Source: Bacillota bacterium
GTDB lineage: Bacteria > Bacillota_A > Clostridia > Tissierellales > Peptoniphilaceae
Assembly (NCBI GenBank): GCA_023443045.1
Contig: JAEZWK010000011.1
Coordinates: 1 to 12,895, forward strand
DNA: 12,895 nt
Direction of reading: 5' to 3'
Part shown: piece by piece, positions 1 through 6,028 of the stretch
How positions within the stretch are numbered: the stretch's first letter is position 1
How the letters are laid out: each line of letters opens with the position of its first letter
Made by a program: the position numbers and the translations under genes
The notes under the pieces: generated by a model
Told to the model about the DNA's origin: nothing
Seen by the model: the letters and a program-made list of their open reading frames with translations, nothing else
The model's database searches: none

Positions 1-155
1 TAGGACAATTACCAGCAACAATTGTATATTCATATGTAGCGGGTCAATTAACTGGTGGAGCAAAATATTTGTTTTTAGGACTTACAATTTTATGTGTGCT
101 TGCGGTAGTAGTAGCTATAGCAAAAAAAATATATGAAGAAAAAAATAAAAAATAG
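1..155 (+). CDS. C-terminal end of TVP38/TMEM64 (DedA-superfamily) membrane protein, partial
   Basis: An open frame enters from the left edge (first whole codon at 3) and stops with TAG at 153-155, giving the last 50 residues. They read GQLPATIVYSYVAGQL, then a hydrophobic helix (about residues 25-40 of the fragment) and a basic tail, IAKKIYEEKNKK. The LPxTxxYxYxAG stretch followed by one final membrane helix and a short Lys-rich cytoplasmic end is how TVP38/TMEM64 (VTT/SNARE-associated) proteins finish. Members of this superfamily are integral membrane proteins, some linked to lipid scrambling or transport. Its end overlaps the next gene by 23 bases, so it belongs to the same transcript. TVP38-type genes are frequent companions of rSAM/selenodomain loci, which fits the neighbours. 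The family call rests on a short fragment; the N-terminal part is outside the window. Confidence 0.66.
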   Translation, partial: GQLPATIVYSYVAGQLTGGAKYLFLGLTILCVLAVVVAIAKKIYEEKNKK

Positions 156-1458
156 TGCTTATATAATTTTTACTCGCATTCCTGAAAGCGGAAAAACTAA
201 AACACGTCTTATGCCCTACTATTCGGGAGATGAGTGCAAAATTTTTCACGAAAAGCTTCTCATGGATTTGTGCGAAAAAACAAAGTCAGATGAGTATGAT
301 ATAATCACATTTTACTCTGGTGATGATTTGGATTATCTGAAAGAATTACTAAGCATATCTAAAGACTTCTTTCCTCAAAAAGGTATAACAATCGCCGAAA
401 AAATGAAAAATGCTATAAAAGAAACTTTGGATATGGGATATAAAAGAATCGTCCTAACCGGCAGTGATATCCCAGATATAGATTATGATATAATCGCTGA
501 TGCATTTAATAAATTACAAAATAATAGCATAGTATTTGGTCCATCAAATGACGGCGGATACTATTTAGTAGGTGTAAATGATGACCGTGATTTAGATGCA
601 ATATTTGATGAAGATAATTATAAAAATGATAATGTATTAAAAAATATCGAAAACAAAATCCAAAAAGAAATCAAATATACAAAGGTTTTAAGAGATATAG
701 ACACAAAAGATGATATCCTAGCTTATTACACAAATAATTTAGATAAAAACTCTCACGCTATTAATTATATATGGAGCAAGCTAAAAATTTCGGTTATCGT
801 ACCCATCTATAACGAAGAAAAAAAGGCAAATAGGTTGATTCAAGAATTAAAAAAATTTAAAAATTCTGAAATCATTTTAGTAGATGGTGAGTCCACTGAT
901 AATAGTTATGAAATTTTATCAAAAGATTTTAATGTCATAAGAACAAAAAAAGGAAGATCTAATCAGCTAAACTCTGGCGCTAAACACGCAAGTGGAGATA
1001 TATTATTTTTCTTGCACGCAGACAGTTTGCTTCCTCCTGATCCAGAAAGAGAAATCAAAGAAGTTATAAAGAAAAATCTAGTAGGAATTTTTGGTATCAA
1101 ATTTGATAGAGAGCTATTTATGCTAAAAGTTTGCGAAATAAGAAGCATGCAAAGAGTAAAATACACTAAAATCATGTTTGGAGATCAGGGGATATTCATA
1201 TTTAAAAATCTATTTAATGAAGTGGGTGGATTTCCTGATATTCCAATTATGGAAGACTACCAATTCTCTTTGGAACTCCGAAAGAAAAAAATAGATATCG
1301 GAATTACAAAAAATAGAATAATCACCTCAGCAAGACGATTTGGGAAAACAAATATGAGCGTGTTTAAGATGAATCTAAAGATGTATAATTTAAGACGCCT
1401 TTATAGAAAAGGTGTGGATGCAAAAGAAATATTAAAATCATATAGGGACGAAAGATGA
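133..1458 (+). CDS. Fused rSAM/selenodomain-associated transferase 1 (CofC-like, DUF2064) and transferase 2 (GT2-like)
   Basis: This 441-residue protein joins two enzymes. Residues 8-200 are a nucleotidyltransferase-like DUF2064 domain (TIGR04282 type): FTRIPESGKTKTRL at 13-26, TGSDIPDID at 109-117 and GPSNDGGYYLVG at 136-147. Residues 218-441 are a family-2 glycosyltransferase of the TIGR04283/MftF-like type: VIVPIYNEE at 221-229, VDGESTDNS at 250-258, GRSNQLNSGA at 274-283, a DxD-like HADS at 295-298, GDQGIF at 350-355 and PIMEDYQFSLELRKK at 371-385. Both families are known mainly as partners of ArsS-like radical SAM proteins and are usually assigned to nucleotide-sugar or glycosyl chemistry. 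No membrane segment is seen, so it should be cytosolic. The ATG at 133 lies inside the upstream gene without a clear ribosome site, suggesting translational coupling; the conserved N-terminal strand begins just after it, supporting this start. Its stop overlaps the next start (ATGA). Confidence 0.88.
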   Translation: MKKKIKNSAYIIFTRIPESGKTKTRLMPYYSGDECKIFHEKLLMDLCEKTKSDEYDIITFYSGDDLDYLKELLSISKDFFPQKGITIAEKMKNAIKETLDMGYKRIVLTGSDIPDIDYDIIADAFNKLQNNSIVFGPSNDGGYYLVGVNDDRDLDAIFDEDNYKNDNVLKNIENKIQKEIKYTKVLRDIDTKDDILAYYTNNLDKNSHAINYIWSKLKISVIVPIYNEEKKANRLIQELKKFKNSEIILVDGESTDNSYEILSKDFNVIRTKKGRSNQLNSGAKHASGDILFFLHADSLLPPDPEREIKEVIKKNLVGIFGIKFDRELFMLKVCEIRSMQRVKYTKIMFGDQGIFIFKNLFNEVGGFPDIPIMEDYQFSLELRKKKIDIGITKNRIITSARRFGKTNMSVFKMNLKMYNLRRLYRKGVDAKEILKSYRDER

Positions 1459-2435
1459 ACGAAAAATTATTGAAATGCATTACGAGTAGTGAATTTAAAA
1501 AGAGATTGAATATGGGAGATGTAAAACCAGAAATATCTCTTTACGCAGAGGGAGAATACAACAAAAATTTTCTATTCTATACAGATGAGAAAGAAGCGCT
1601 CCTTAGAATTAATTATGGATCACAGATGCATTTAGAAAATCAGATAAAATATGAGTATGATGCACTAAAACTTCTAGAAAATACAAATAGAACACCAAAA
1701 GTTTATATGTATTCTGAAGATTTGTATGAAAAACCATTTTTGGTGATGGAGTTTCTAGGAGGATCTCATTTGGATTATAAAAAAAATCTTTTAGGCGCAG
1801 CAGAAGCTCTTGCTGATATACACAGCACTCCTGTTACCAACCATCATCTAATAAGTGCAAACGACGGCCCTCTTATGATGATAAAGGAATGTGAAGAATT
1901 ATTTAAAAAATATCTAGATTCAAACGAAGATGCACAAAAGAAATCATATATAAAATCTCTGATAGAAAAGATAAAAGAAAAGTCGAAATTATTGGTAGAC
2001 GAAGACATAAGATGCATTATAAATACTGAATTGAATAACCAGAATTTTCTCGTAGAAAATGATTTTGTAAGAGTAGTAGATTGGGAAAAACCTATTTATG
2101 GCGATCCCGCACAAGATTTGGGTCATTTTTTAGCTCCTACTACTACTTTTTGGAAGACGGATATTATACTAAGTAAAAATGATTTTATTAATTTTATCGA
2201 TAAATACAAAAAAAGCGTAGATAAAAGAATAAATTTGGGTGATATATATCGCCGAACTCAAATCTACGCCATGCTAAACTGTCTAAGAGGTATAACTTGG
2301 GTAAGCCATGCATATATCGAATATAAGAGCAAATCAAAATCGGTCATGCACGAGACGACGAAAAAGAAATTAGATGCTTATCTAGATTATTCATTCTTAG
2401 AAAAAATTAATCAGTATATAACGGAGGTTATATAA
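1455..2435 (+). CDS. APH/choline-kinase-family phosphotransferase with variant catalytic motif
   Basis: A 326-residue protein with the layout of the aminoglycoside phosphotransferase/choline kinase family. It has an N-lobe with a possible ATP-site lysine in the 46-52 strand, the hinge FLVMEFLGG (95-103), EALADIHS (117-124) before the C-lobe, a catalytic-loop region (190-197) and VVDWEKPIYGDPAQDLGHFL (207-226), whose D209 is the usual metal-binding Asp. The family loop is normally HxD(x4)N. Here it reads NTELNNQN, so His is Asn190 and the catalytic Asp is Glu192, while Asn197 is kept. It may be an altered kinase or a subfamily with different chemistry. It starts by ATGA overlap with the transferase fusion, with AGGGA at 1444-1448 as ribosome site. 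Kinases of this kind recur in rSAM/selenodomain loci, where a sugar, nucleoside or lipid-headgroup hydroxyl is the likely acceptor; the substrate cannot be read from sequence. Confidence 0.8.
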   Translation: MNEKLLKCITSSEFKKRLNMGDVKPEISLYAEGEYNKNFLFYTDEKEALLRINYGSQMHLENQIKYEYDALKLLENTNRTPKVYMYSEDLYEKPFLVMEFLGGSHLDYKKNLLGAAEALADIHSTPVTNHHLISANDGPLMMIKECEELFKKYLDSNEDAQKKSYIKSLIEKIKEKSKLLVDEDIRCIINTELNNQNFLVENDFVRVVDWEKPIYGDPAQDLGHFLAPTTTFWKTDIILSKNDFINFIDKYKKSVDKRINLGDIYRRTQIYAMLNCLRGITWVSHAYIEYKSKSKSVMHETTKKKLDAYLDYSFLEKINQYITEVI

Positions 2436-2445
2436 ATAAATTTAA

Positions 2446-2451
2446 AAGGAG
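2446..2451 (+). promoter_or_regulatory. Strong ribosome binding site of the rhodanese lipoprotein
   Basis: AAGGAG lies six bases before the ATG at 2458, in the only gap longer than a few bases (22 bases) of the first operon. Its strength suggests this lipoprotein is translated independently rather than by coupling. No convincing promoter was seen in the gap. Confidence 0.7.
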
Positions 2452-2457
2452 AAAAAA

Positions 2458-3261
2458 ATGAAAAAATTATTTATCATTTTAAGCGCGATTTTAATATCGC
2501 TATCAATTGTAGGATGTAAAAAAGAAACCACATCCGAAACACCAAAAGAAGGTTATGTAAGTGCTGAAGCTGCAGTAAAAGCAGGAAAAGATGAAAACAT
2601 TCACGTCCTAGATATAAGAACATGGGATAACTATTCAGAAGGAAGAATAGAAGGATCTGAATGGCAACCAATCTTTCCTCTAGAAAATGAAGCACTAGTA
2701 GATGAAATGAAAGCATATGCAGAAGCTCATCTAAAAGATGGAAAAGATATTTATCTAGTATGTAACAGCGGACAAAAAGGAGCAGTAAAAGCTACTGAAG
2801 TACTTATAGAAGCTGGAGTTCCTAAAGAAAAAATCTTCACAGTTGAAGGCGGAGCAAAAGCTCTAAAAGAGATAAATGGCGCTTTAACAACAAAAAGATA
2901 CGAAGAAAATATTGACTGGAAATATGTATCAGGAAAAGAAGCTGTAGAAAAATTGGGTTCAAGCGATGTACAATTCCTAGATGTACGTGATGATGATACA
3001 TTTAACGAAGGTCATCTAAAGGGTAGCTTACAAGTAAATTTAAAAGATGTAGAAAGCAAAGAAGCTCAAGATAACATGTTCAAACTAGCTAACGAACAAT
3101 TATCAAAAGATAAACCAATTTATATCTTGTGCTACAGCGGAAATAAATGTGCTAAAACTGCAATCTCAGTATTAAAAGATGCAGGATACAACACAGACAA
3201 TTTATTCATCATTGAAAACGGTGCAAAAGATGATGATATCAAAAATAATTTAGGAAAGTAG
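2458..3261 (+). CDS. Tandem rhodanese-domain lipoprotein
   Basis: A 267-residue predicted lipoprotein. A KK-led hydrophobic signal ends in the lipobox SIVGC, with Cys20 the lipidated residue, so the mature protein should be anchored outside the cytoplasmic membrane. Two rhodanese folds follow. Domain 1 (about 33-145) has LDIRTWDNYSEGRIEGS and active loop CNSGQKGA with Cys102. Domain 2 (about 156-264) has LDVRDDDTFNEGHLKGS and active loop CYSGNKCA with Cys225 and a second cysteine, Cys231. Rhodaneses carry sulfane sulfur (in some systems selenium) as a persulfide on the loop Cys; both catalytic cysteines are present, so both domains may be active. The position between the kinase and the AhpD-like/radical SAM pair suggests a role in the same pathway, in sulfur or selenium handling or thiol redox at the cell surface. 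The donor and acceptor are unknown. Confidence 0.88.
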   Translation: MKKLFIILSAILISLSIVGCKKETTSETPKEGYVSAEAAVKAGKDENIHVLDIRTWDNYSEGRIEGSEWQPIFPLENEALVDEMKAYAEAHLKDGKDIYLVCNSGQKGAVKATEVLIEAGVPKEKIFTVEGGAKALKEINGALTTKRYEENIDWKYVSGKEAVEKLGSSDVQFLDVRDDDTFNEGHLKGSLQVNLKDVESKEAQDNMFKLANEQLSKDKPIYILCYSGNKCAKTAISVLKDAGYNTDNLFIIENGAKDDDIKNNLGK

Positions 3262-3267
3262 GTAAAA

Positions 3268-3600
3268 ATGAGTCATTATTATAATTCAGAAGATTTACAA
3301 AAATTCGCAAATATTGGAGAAAAATCCAAAGAACTTGCAAATAAATTTTTTAGTTATTACCAAGAAGTTTTTAAAGATGGAGAATTATCAGCTAGAGAAA
3401 AAGCTCTAATAGCCCTTGCAGTGGCGCACACAATTCAGTGCCCATACTGTATAGATGCTTATACAAATGATCTTCTATCCAAAGGCGTTACAGAAGAAGA
3501 AATGCTAGAGGCAATTCATGTAGCTACAGCCATAAGAGGTGGAGCATCATTAGTGCACGGAGTACAGATGAAAAATATTGTAAGGAAGTTAGAATTATAA
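3268..3600 (+). CDS. AhpD-like carboxymuconolactone decarboxylase-family protein (ArsS-associated peroxidase-like)
   Basis: A 110-residue single-domain all-helical protein of the CMD/AhpD fold. The core reads REKALIALAVAHTIQCPYCI, with Glu44, His54 and the CxxC pair Cys58/Cys61. In AhpD a His follows the CxxC (CxxCxxxH) and serves in proton relay; here that place is Tyr65 (CIDAYT). The variant CPYCIDAYT is, as I recall, normal for the subfamily found beside ArsS-like radical SAM proteins (the 'perox_w_seleSAM' type). A second His, His97, sits in the C-terminal helix. The gene begins 6 bases after the rhodanese gene and its stop is directly followed by the radical SAM start, so the two are probably made together. 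A thiol-disulfide or peroxidase-like role supporting the radical SAM step is inference from context. Confidence 0.85.
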   Translation: MSHYYNSEDLQKFANIGEKSKELANKFFSYYQEVFKDGELSAREKALIALAVAHTIQCPYCIDAYTNDLLSKGVTEEEMLEAIHVATAIRGGASLVHGVQMKNIVRKLEL

Positions 3601-4554
3601 ATGAAACAAATACCTGAATTTGAAAGTATGATTTTAGATGAATCACATAAAATGACGGTAGAAAAGCTTGAGGTGTTGCAATTAAATATAGGGCTTTTAT
3701 GTAACTTAGAATGCAAACACTGTCACGTAGAGGCGGGCCCACACAGAAAAGAACTGATGTCTAAAGAAACTATGGATATGTGTCTACAATTTTTAAAAGA
3801 CGAAAACATAAAGACTTTAGACATCACGGGCGGCGCTCCGGAAATGAACCCGAATTTTTGTTATTTAGTCACGGAAGCCAAAAAAATTATAGATCATGTA
3901 ATTGTAAGAACAAATCTAACTGTACTCAATCTACCAAAATATTCACACATGATAGACTTTTTCAAGGACAATAAATTGGAAGTAGTATCATCGCTTCCCT
4001 TTTATACAAAACTAAAAACTGATAAAGTAAGAGGCGACGGAGTTTTTAACTCATCTATAAAAGCATTACAAAAATTAAATGAAAAGGGCTATGGTATAGA
4101 TGAAGATTTGGTGCTAAATATGGTACATAATCCATCTGGTGCATATTTTCCTCCCAATCAATCACAAATGGAAAAGGAATATAAAATAAAATTAAAAAAT
4201 GATTTTGGGATAGAATTCAACAATCTATTCACAATTACCAATAATCCCATGGGAAGATTTAGAGAATTTCTAAAAGAAAGAGGAATTCTAGAGGAATATC
4301 TAGAAAAATTATATACGAATTTTAACCCCTCTACTCTACCCAACCTGATGTGCCGCTACCAGCTAAACGTAAGATATGACGGATATTTATACGATTGTGA
4401 TTTTAATCTAGCTTGTGATCTAAAAGTAAAAAATAATTTGCACATAAAAGATATCGTCGGAAAAAAATATGAAATTAGAAAAATACAATTTGCAGATCAC
4501 TGCTACGGATGCACAGCAGGACAGGGATCTAGTTGTGGAGGTGCTACAGAATGA
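3601..4554 (+). CDS. arsS: Radical SAM/Cys-rich protein of the ArsS family (DUF3641 C-terminal domain)
   Basis: A 317-residue cytosolic radical SAM enzyme. The AdoMet-cluster motif is CNLECKHC (Cys34, Cys38, Cys41) followed by HVEAGPHRKE, the signature of the ArsS family; ITGGAPEMNP at 75-84 is the glycine-rich SAM-contact strand. The C-terminal DUF3641 region is Cys-rich: LMCRYQLNVRYDG (Cys251), YDCDF (Cys266), Cys272, and a terminal HCYGCTAGQGSSCGG with Cys301, Cys304 and Cys312, probably binding a second Fe-S cluster. Some homologues are selenoproteins; here no in-frame UGA occurs before the natural stop. Characterised ArsS attaches a 5'-deoxyadenosyl group to dimethylarsenite on the way to arsenosugars. 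No ArsM is nearby, so the same substrate cannot be assumed. The ATG abuts the upstream stop; AAGGAAG at 3582-3588 is the ribosome site. Symbol given at family level. Confidence 0.88.
   Translation: MKQIPEFESMILDESHKMTVEKLEVLQLNIGLLCNLECKHCHVEAGPHRKELMSKETMDMCLQFLKDENIKTLDITGGAPEMNPNFCYLVTEAKKIIDHVIVRTNLTVLNLPKYSHMIDFFKDNKLEVVSSLPFYTKLKTDKVRGDGVFNSSIKALQKLNEKGYGIDEDLVLNMVHNPSGAYFPPNQSQMEKEYKIKLKNDFGIEFNNLFTITNNPMGRFREFLKERGILEEYLEKLYTNFNPSTLPNLMCRYQLNVRYDGYLYDCDFNLACDLKVKNNLHIKDIVGKKYEIRKIQFADHCYGCTAGQGSSCGGATE
4537..4543 (+). promoter_or_regulatory. Ribosome binding site inside the radical SAM gene, fixing the next start
   Basis: GGAGGTG sits seven bases before ATG 4551 and is read in the radical SAM frame as part of the codons for the C-terminal Cys-Gly-Gly-Ala. 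It decides in favour of the ATG at 4551 over an upstream in-frame TTG at 4533, which would add six residues not expected for the family. Confidence 0.7.
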
Positions 4555-4997
4555 TAACAAAAGAAAAAATCCAGGAATCATTTATAGGTGGAATAGATTG
4601 CGCGCAGGTAATAATAGAATATTTTAGCAAAGATCTCAATATAACTACAGAAGAAGCAAGAAAGATAGGAGCATCATTTGGCGGAGGCATGTACCAAGGT
4701 TCAAGTTGTGGAGCATATATAGGAGCACTAATAGTTTTAGGAATGAAATATGGCCACCACACATTGAATGCACCTGAAGAAAAAGTAGAATTTTTAAAAA
4801 AATTAGGTAAATTCCAGCTAGAATTTCAGGAAAAATATAAAACAAATATCTGCAAAGAAATGCTAAAAGTAGATATAACAACCGAGGAAGGATTAAATGA
4901 AGCGCTACAAAAAAATCTACTCACAGAATTCTGCCCGATGGTTGTATTTAACACTATACAAATGCTAGAAAATATAATGAAAGAAGAAGGGATATAA
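4551..4997 (+). CDS. C_GCAxxG_C_C family redox protein
   Basis: A 148-residue protein of the C_GCAxxG_C_C family, a small cysteine-patterned family often found beside redox and metal genes. The four signature cysteines are present: Cys17 in GGIDCAQ, Cys53 in GSSCGAYIGAL (the GCAxxG core), Cys101 in NICKEM and Cys128 in EFCPMVV. An FGGGMYQG turn (43-50) precedes the core. No signal peptide is seen, so it should be cytosolic. The start overlaps the radical SAM stop (ATGA, 4551-4554) and the stop overlaps the next start (TAATG), so translation is probably coupled on both sides. Family members have been proposed to bind a cofactor or act in electron transfer, but none is well characterised. The motif QGSSCG also occurs at the end of the preceding radical SAM protein. 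Confidence 0.87.
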   Translation: MITKEKIQESFIGGIDCAQVIIEYFSKDLNITTEEARKIGASFGGGMYQGSSCGAYIGALIVLGMKYGHHTLNAPEEKVEFLKKLGKFQLEFQEKYKTNICKEMLKVDITTEEGLNEALQKNLLTEFCPMVVFNTIQMLENIMKEEGI

Positions 4998-5635
4998 TGA
5001 AAAAAATATTTTTAATAATCACCATAATTGCAGCAATTTTTTCTATTGCTTGCAAAACCACAGATGAAAATGAAACCATACAAAATGTAAGCGAAAAAAA
5101 TCCAATCATAGTTAATGAAGAAAACAAAACCATCACCATATTCGCAAGAGTAAACAAAAAGTACACAGAAGAAAGCACAAGACACGCAATAATCTTTAAA
5201 GATGGAAAATTTGGAGATAAATCTCTATATAAATCATATGCAAATCATATGGATGTATTAAATGCTCTAAAAAAATTGGGAGCAAAAGCAGGAAATAATA
5301 TGACATTGGAAAATGCTTCTGATACACATGTAGAGGGAGATATCATAAACTTTACAGTAACACTAAAAGATAAAGAACCCATGGATATGAATGACACCAT
5401 CATAGATTCAAATGGAAATAAAATAGAATTTCACTTTGGTGGAAACGAACAAAATGCTGAAGAAAAAAATACTGGATGTATAGCATGCTTAGATTCATGT
5501 CCGGTTGGTCTAATTTCTAACACAACATACACATATGGAGCTGTAGAAAATACAAAAGACGTAGAGTTTAGAGGAAACAAAGAAATTTTAACCAAAGACA
5601 ATGAGGCTGTAGCAATAACCATATATGTTAAATAA
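4997..5635 (+). CDS. YdjY-like lipoprotein with CxxCxxxCP motif
   Basis: A 212-residue predicted lipoprotein. The signal MKKIFLIITIIAAIFSIAC ends in a lipobox with Cys19 lipidated. Residues about 36-130 resemble the YdjY domain: NPIIVNEENKTITIFARV, then HAIIFKDGKFGDKSLYKS and HMDVLNALKKLGAKAGNN (84-101). Residues 160-174 read GCIACLDSCPVGLIS, with Cys161, Cys164 and Cys168 in a CxxCxxxCP pattern that could bind an Fe-S cluster or metal, or form a redox disulfide. The part after it (175-212) looks like a final beta strand set. The gene overlaps its upstream neighbour by one base (TAATG) with AAGAAGG at 4984-4990 as ribosome site, placing it in the radical SAM operon. Its site outside the membrane, with a cysteine cluster, suggests an envelope redox or ligand-binding partner; the YdjY assignment is by pattern recall and is moderately sure. 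Confidence 0.7.
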   Translation: MKKIFLIITIIAAIFSIACKTTDENETIQNVSEKNPIIVNEENKTITIFARVNKKYTEESTRHAIIFKDGKFGDKSLYKSYANHMDVLNALKKLGAKAGNNMTLENASDTHVEGDIINFTVTLKDKEPMDMNDTIIDSNGNKIEFHFGGNEQNAEEKNTGCIACLDSCPVGLISNTTYTYGAVENTKDVEFRGNKEILTKDNEAVAITIYVK

Positions 5636-6002
5636 AACTTTAGTGTTTGTAAATCGGTTAATATTTTCGTTTGTAATATCCATAATATTATACGAAATAA
5701 TAACACTATCCACATATTTTGAAATGAGAGCACACTATCATACTTACTTACCCATTATCATGTCTGTATTTATGATAGTGTTTTATTTAGTCGATTTACA
5801 AAGATATTATCTATTTTATCTAACAGAATTAATATTTATTTGTTATGTATTAGTATTTAATAAATATTGGAAATTTCTATATAATTTTAAATCATTTTTA
5901 ATGATTGATGAATTGGGAGCAAACTTTTATGTATCTTTTATTATCTTGTTTTTATTGATAAATATTGTTTATTTTTACATTCATTTGATAATAAAAAAAT
6001 AG
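5625..6002 (+). CDS. Small four-helix membrane protein of unknown function
   Basis: A 125-residue very hydrophobic protein not recognised as a named family. Predicted membrane segments lie at about 8-29, 41-57, 62-79 and 101-122, joined by short loops, with a Lys-Lys C-terminus and a longer polar loop around 80-100. The ATG at 5625 overlaps the lipoprotein gene by 11 bases and has no ribosome site, so the exact start is unsure, though no other early ATG is available. The gene is richer in A+T than its neighbours, partly because of its Phe/Ile/Leu/Tyr content. It precedes a small XRE regulator by 26 bases; pairs of a small multi-pass membrane protein and a roughly 70-residue XRE protein are common in Firmicutes, but the regulator here also has its own promoter. 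Confidence 0.6.
   Translation: MLNKTLVFVNRLIFSFVISIILYEIITLSTYFEMRAHYHTYLPIIMSVFMIVFYLVDLQRYYLFYLTELIFICYVLVFNKYWKFLYNFKSFLMIDELGANFYVSFIILFLLINIVYFYIHLIIKK
5703..5781 (+). repeat. Imperfectly placed inverted repeat inside the membrane-protein gene
   Basis: ACACTATCATA at 5732-5742 is perfectly complementary to TATGATAGTGT at 5771-5781 (11 pairs, 28-base loop). A second copy of ACACTATC at 5703-5710 can compete for the same partner. The right arm is followed by TTTATTTA. It could be an RNA structure within the transcript, or chance in AT-rich coding sequence. Confidence 0.35.
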
Positions 6003-6013
6003 TATGTTATAAT
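5985..6013 (+). promoter_or_regulatory. Promoter of the XRE regulator
   Basis: TTGATA (5985-5990), a 17-base spacer and TATAAT (6008-6013), with a TGT extension just before the -10, make a near-consensus sigma-A promoter. It overlaps the end of the membrane-protein gene. Transcription should begin near 6020, directly at the ribosome site, leaving a leader of about nine bases. Confidence 0.75.
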
Positions 6014-6028
6014 TGACTGGGAGGAAAT

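Noticed and set aside
3780..3974. Plus-strand out-of-frame open frame inside the radical SAM gene
   Set aside because: It lies within a well-conserved enzyme, shows no family-like features and has no ribosome site.
4533..4551. Earlier TTG start for the C_GCAxxG_C_C gene
   Set aside because: It lies inside the SD of ATG 4551 and adds residues read from the radical SAM motif codons; the ATG has ideal spacing.
4536..4554. Selenocysteine (UGA) readthrough at the radical SAM C-terminus
   Set aside because: The expected position carries TGT (Cys312), the TGA is five codons later at a natural stop overlapping the next ATG, and no SECIS-like hairpin was evident after it.
6003..6028. Terminator after the membrane-protein gene
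   Set aside because: The gap is AT-rich but has no stable hairpin followed by a T-tract; it holds a -10 box and ribosome site instead.
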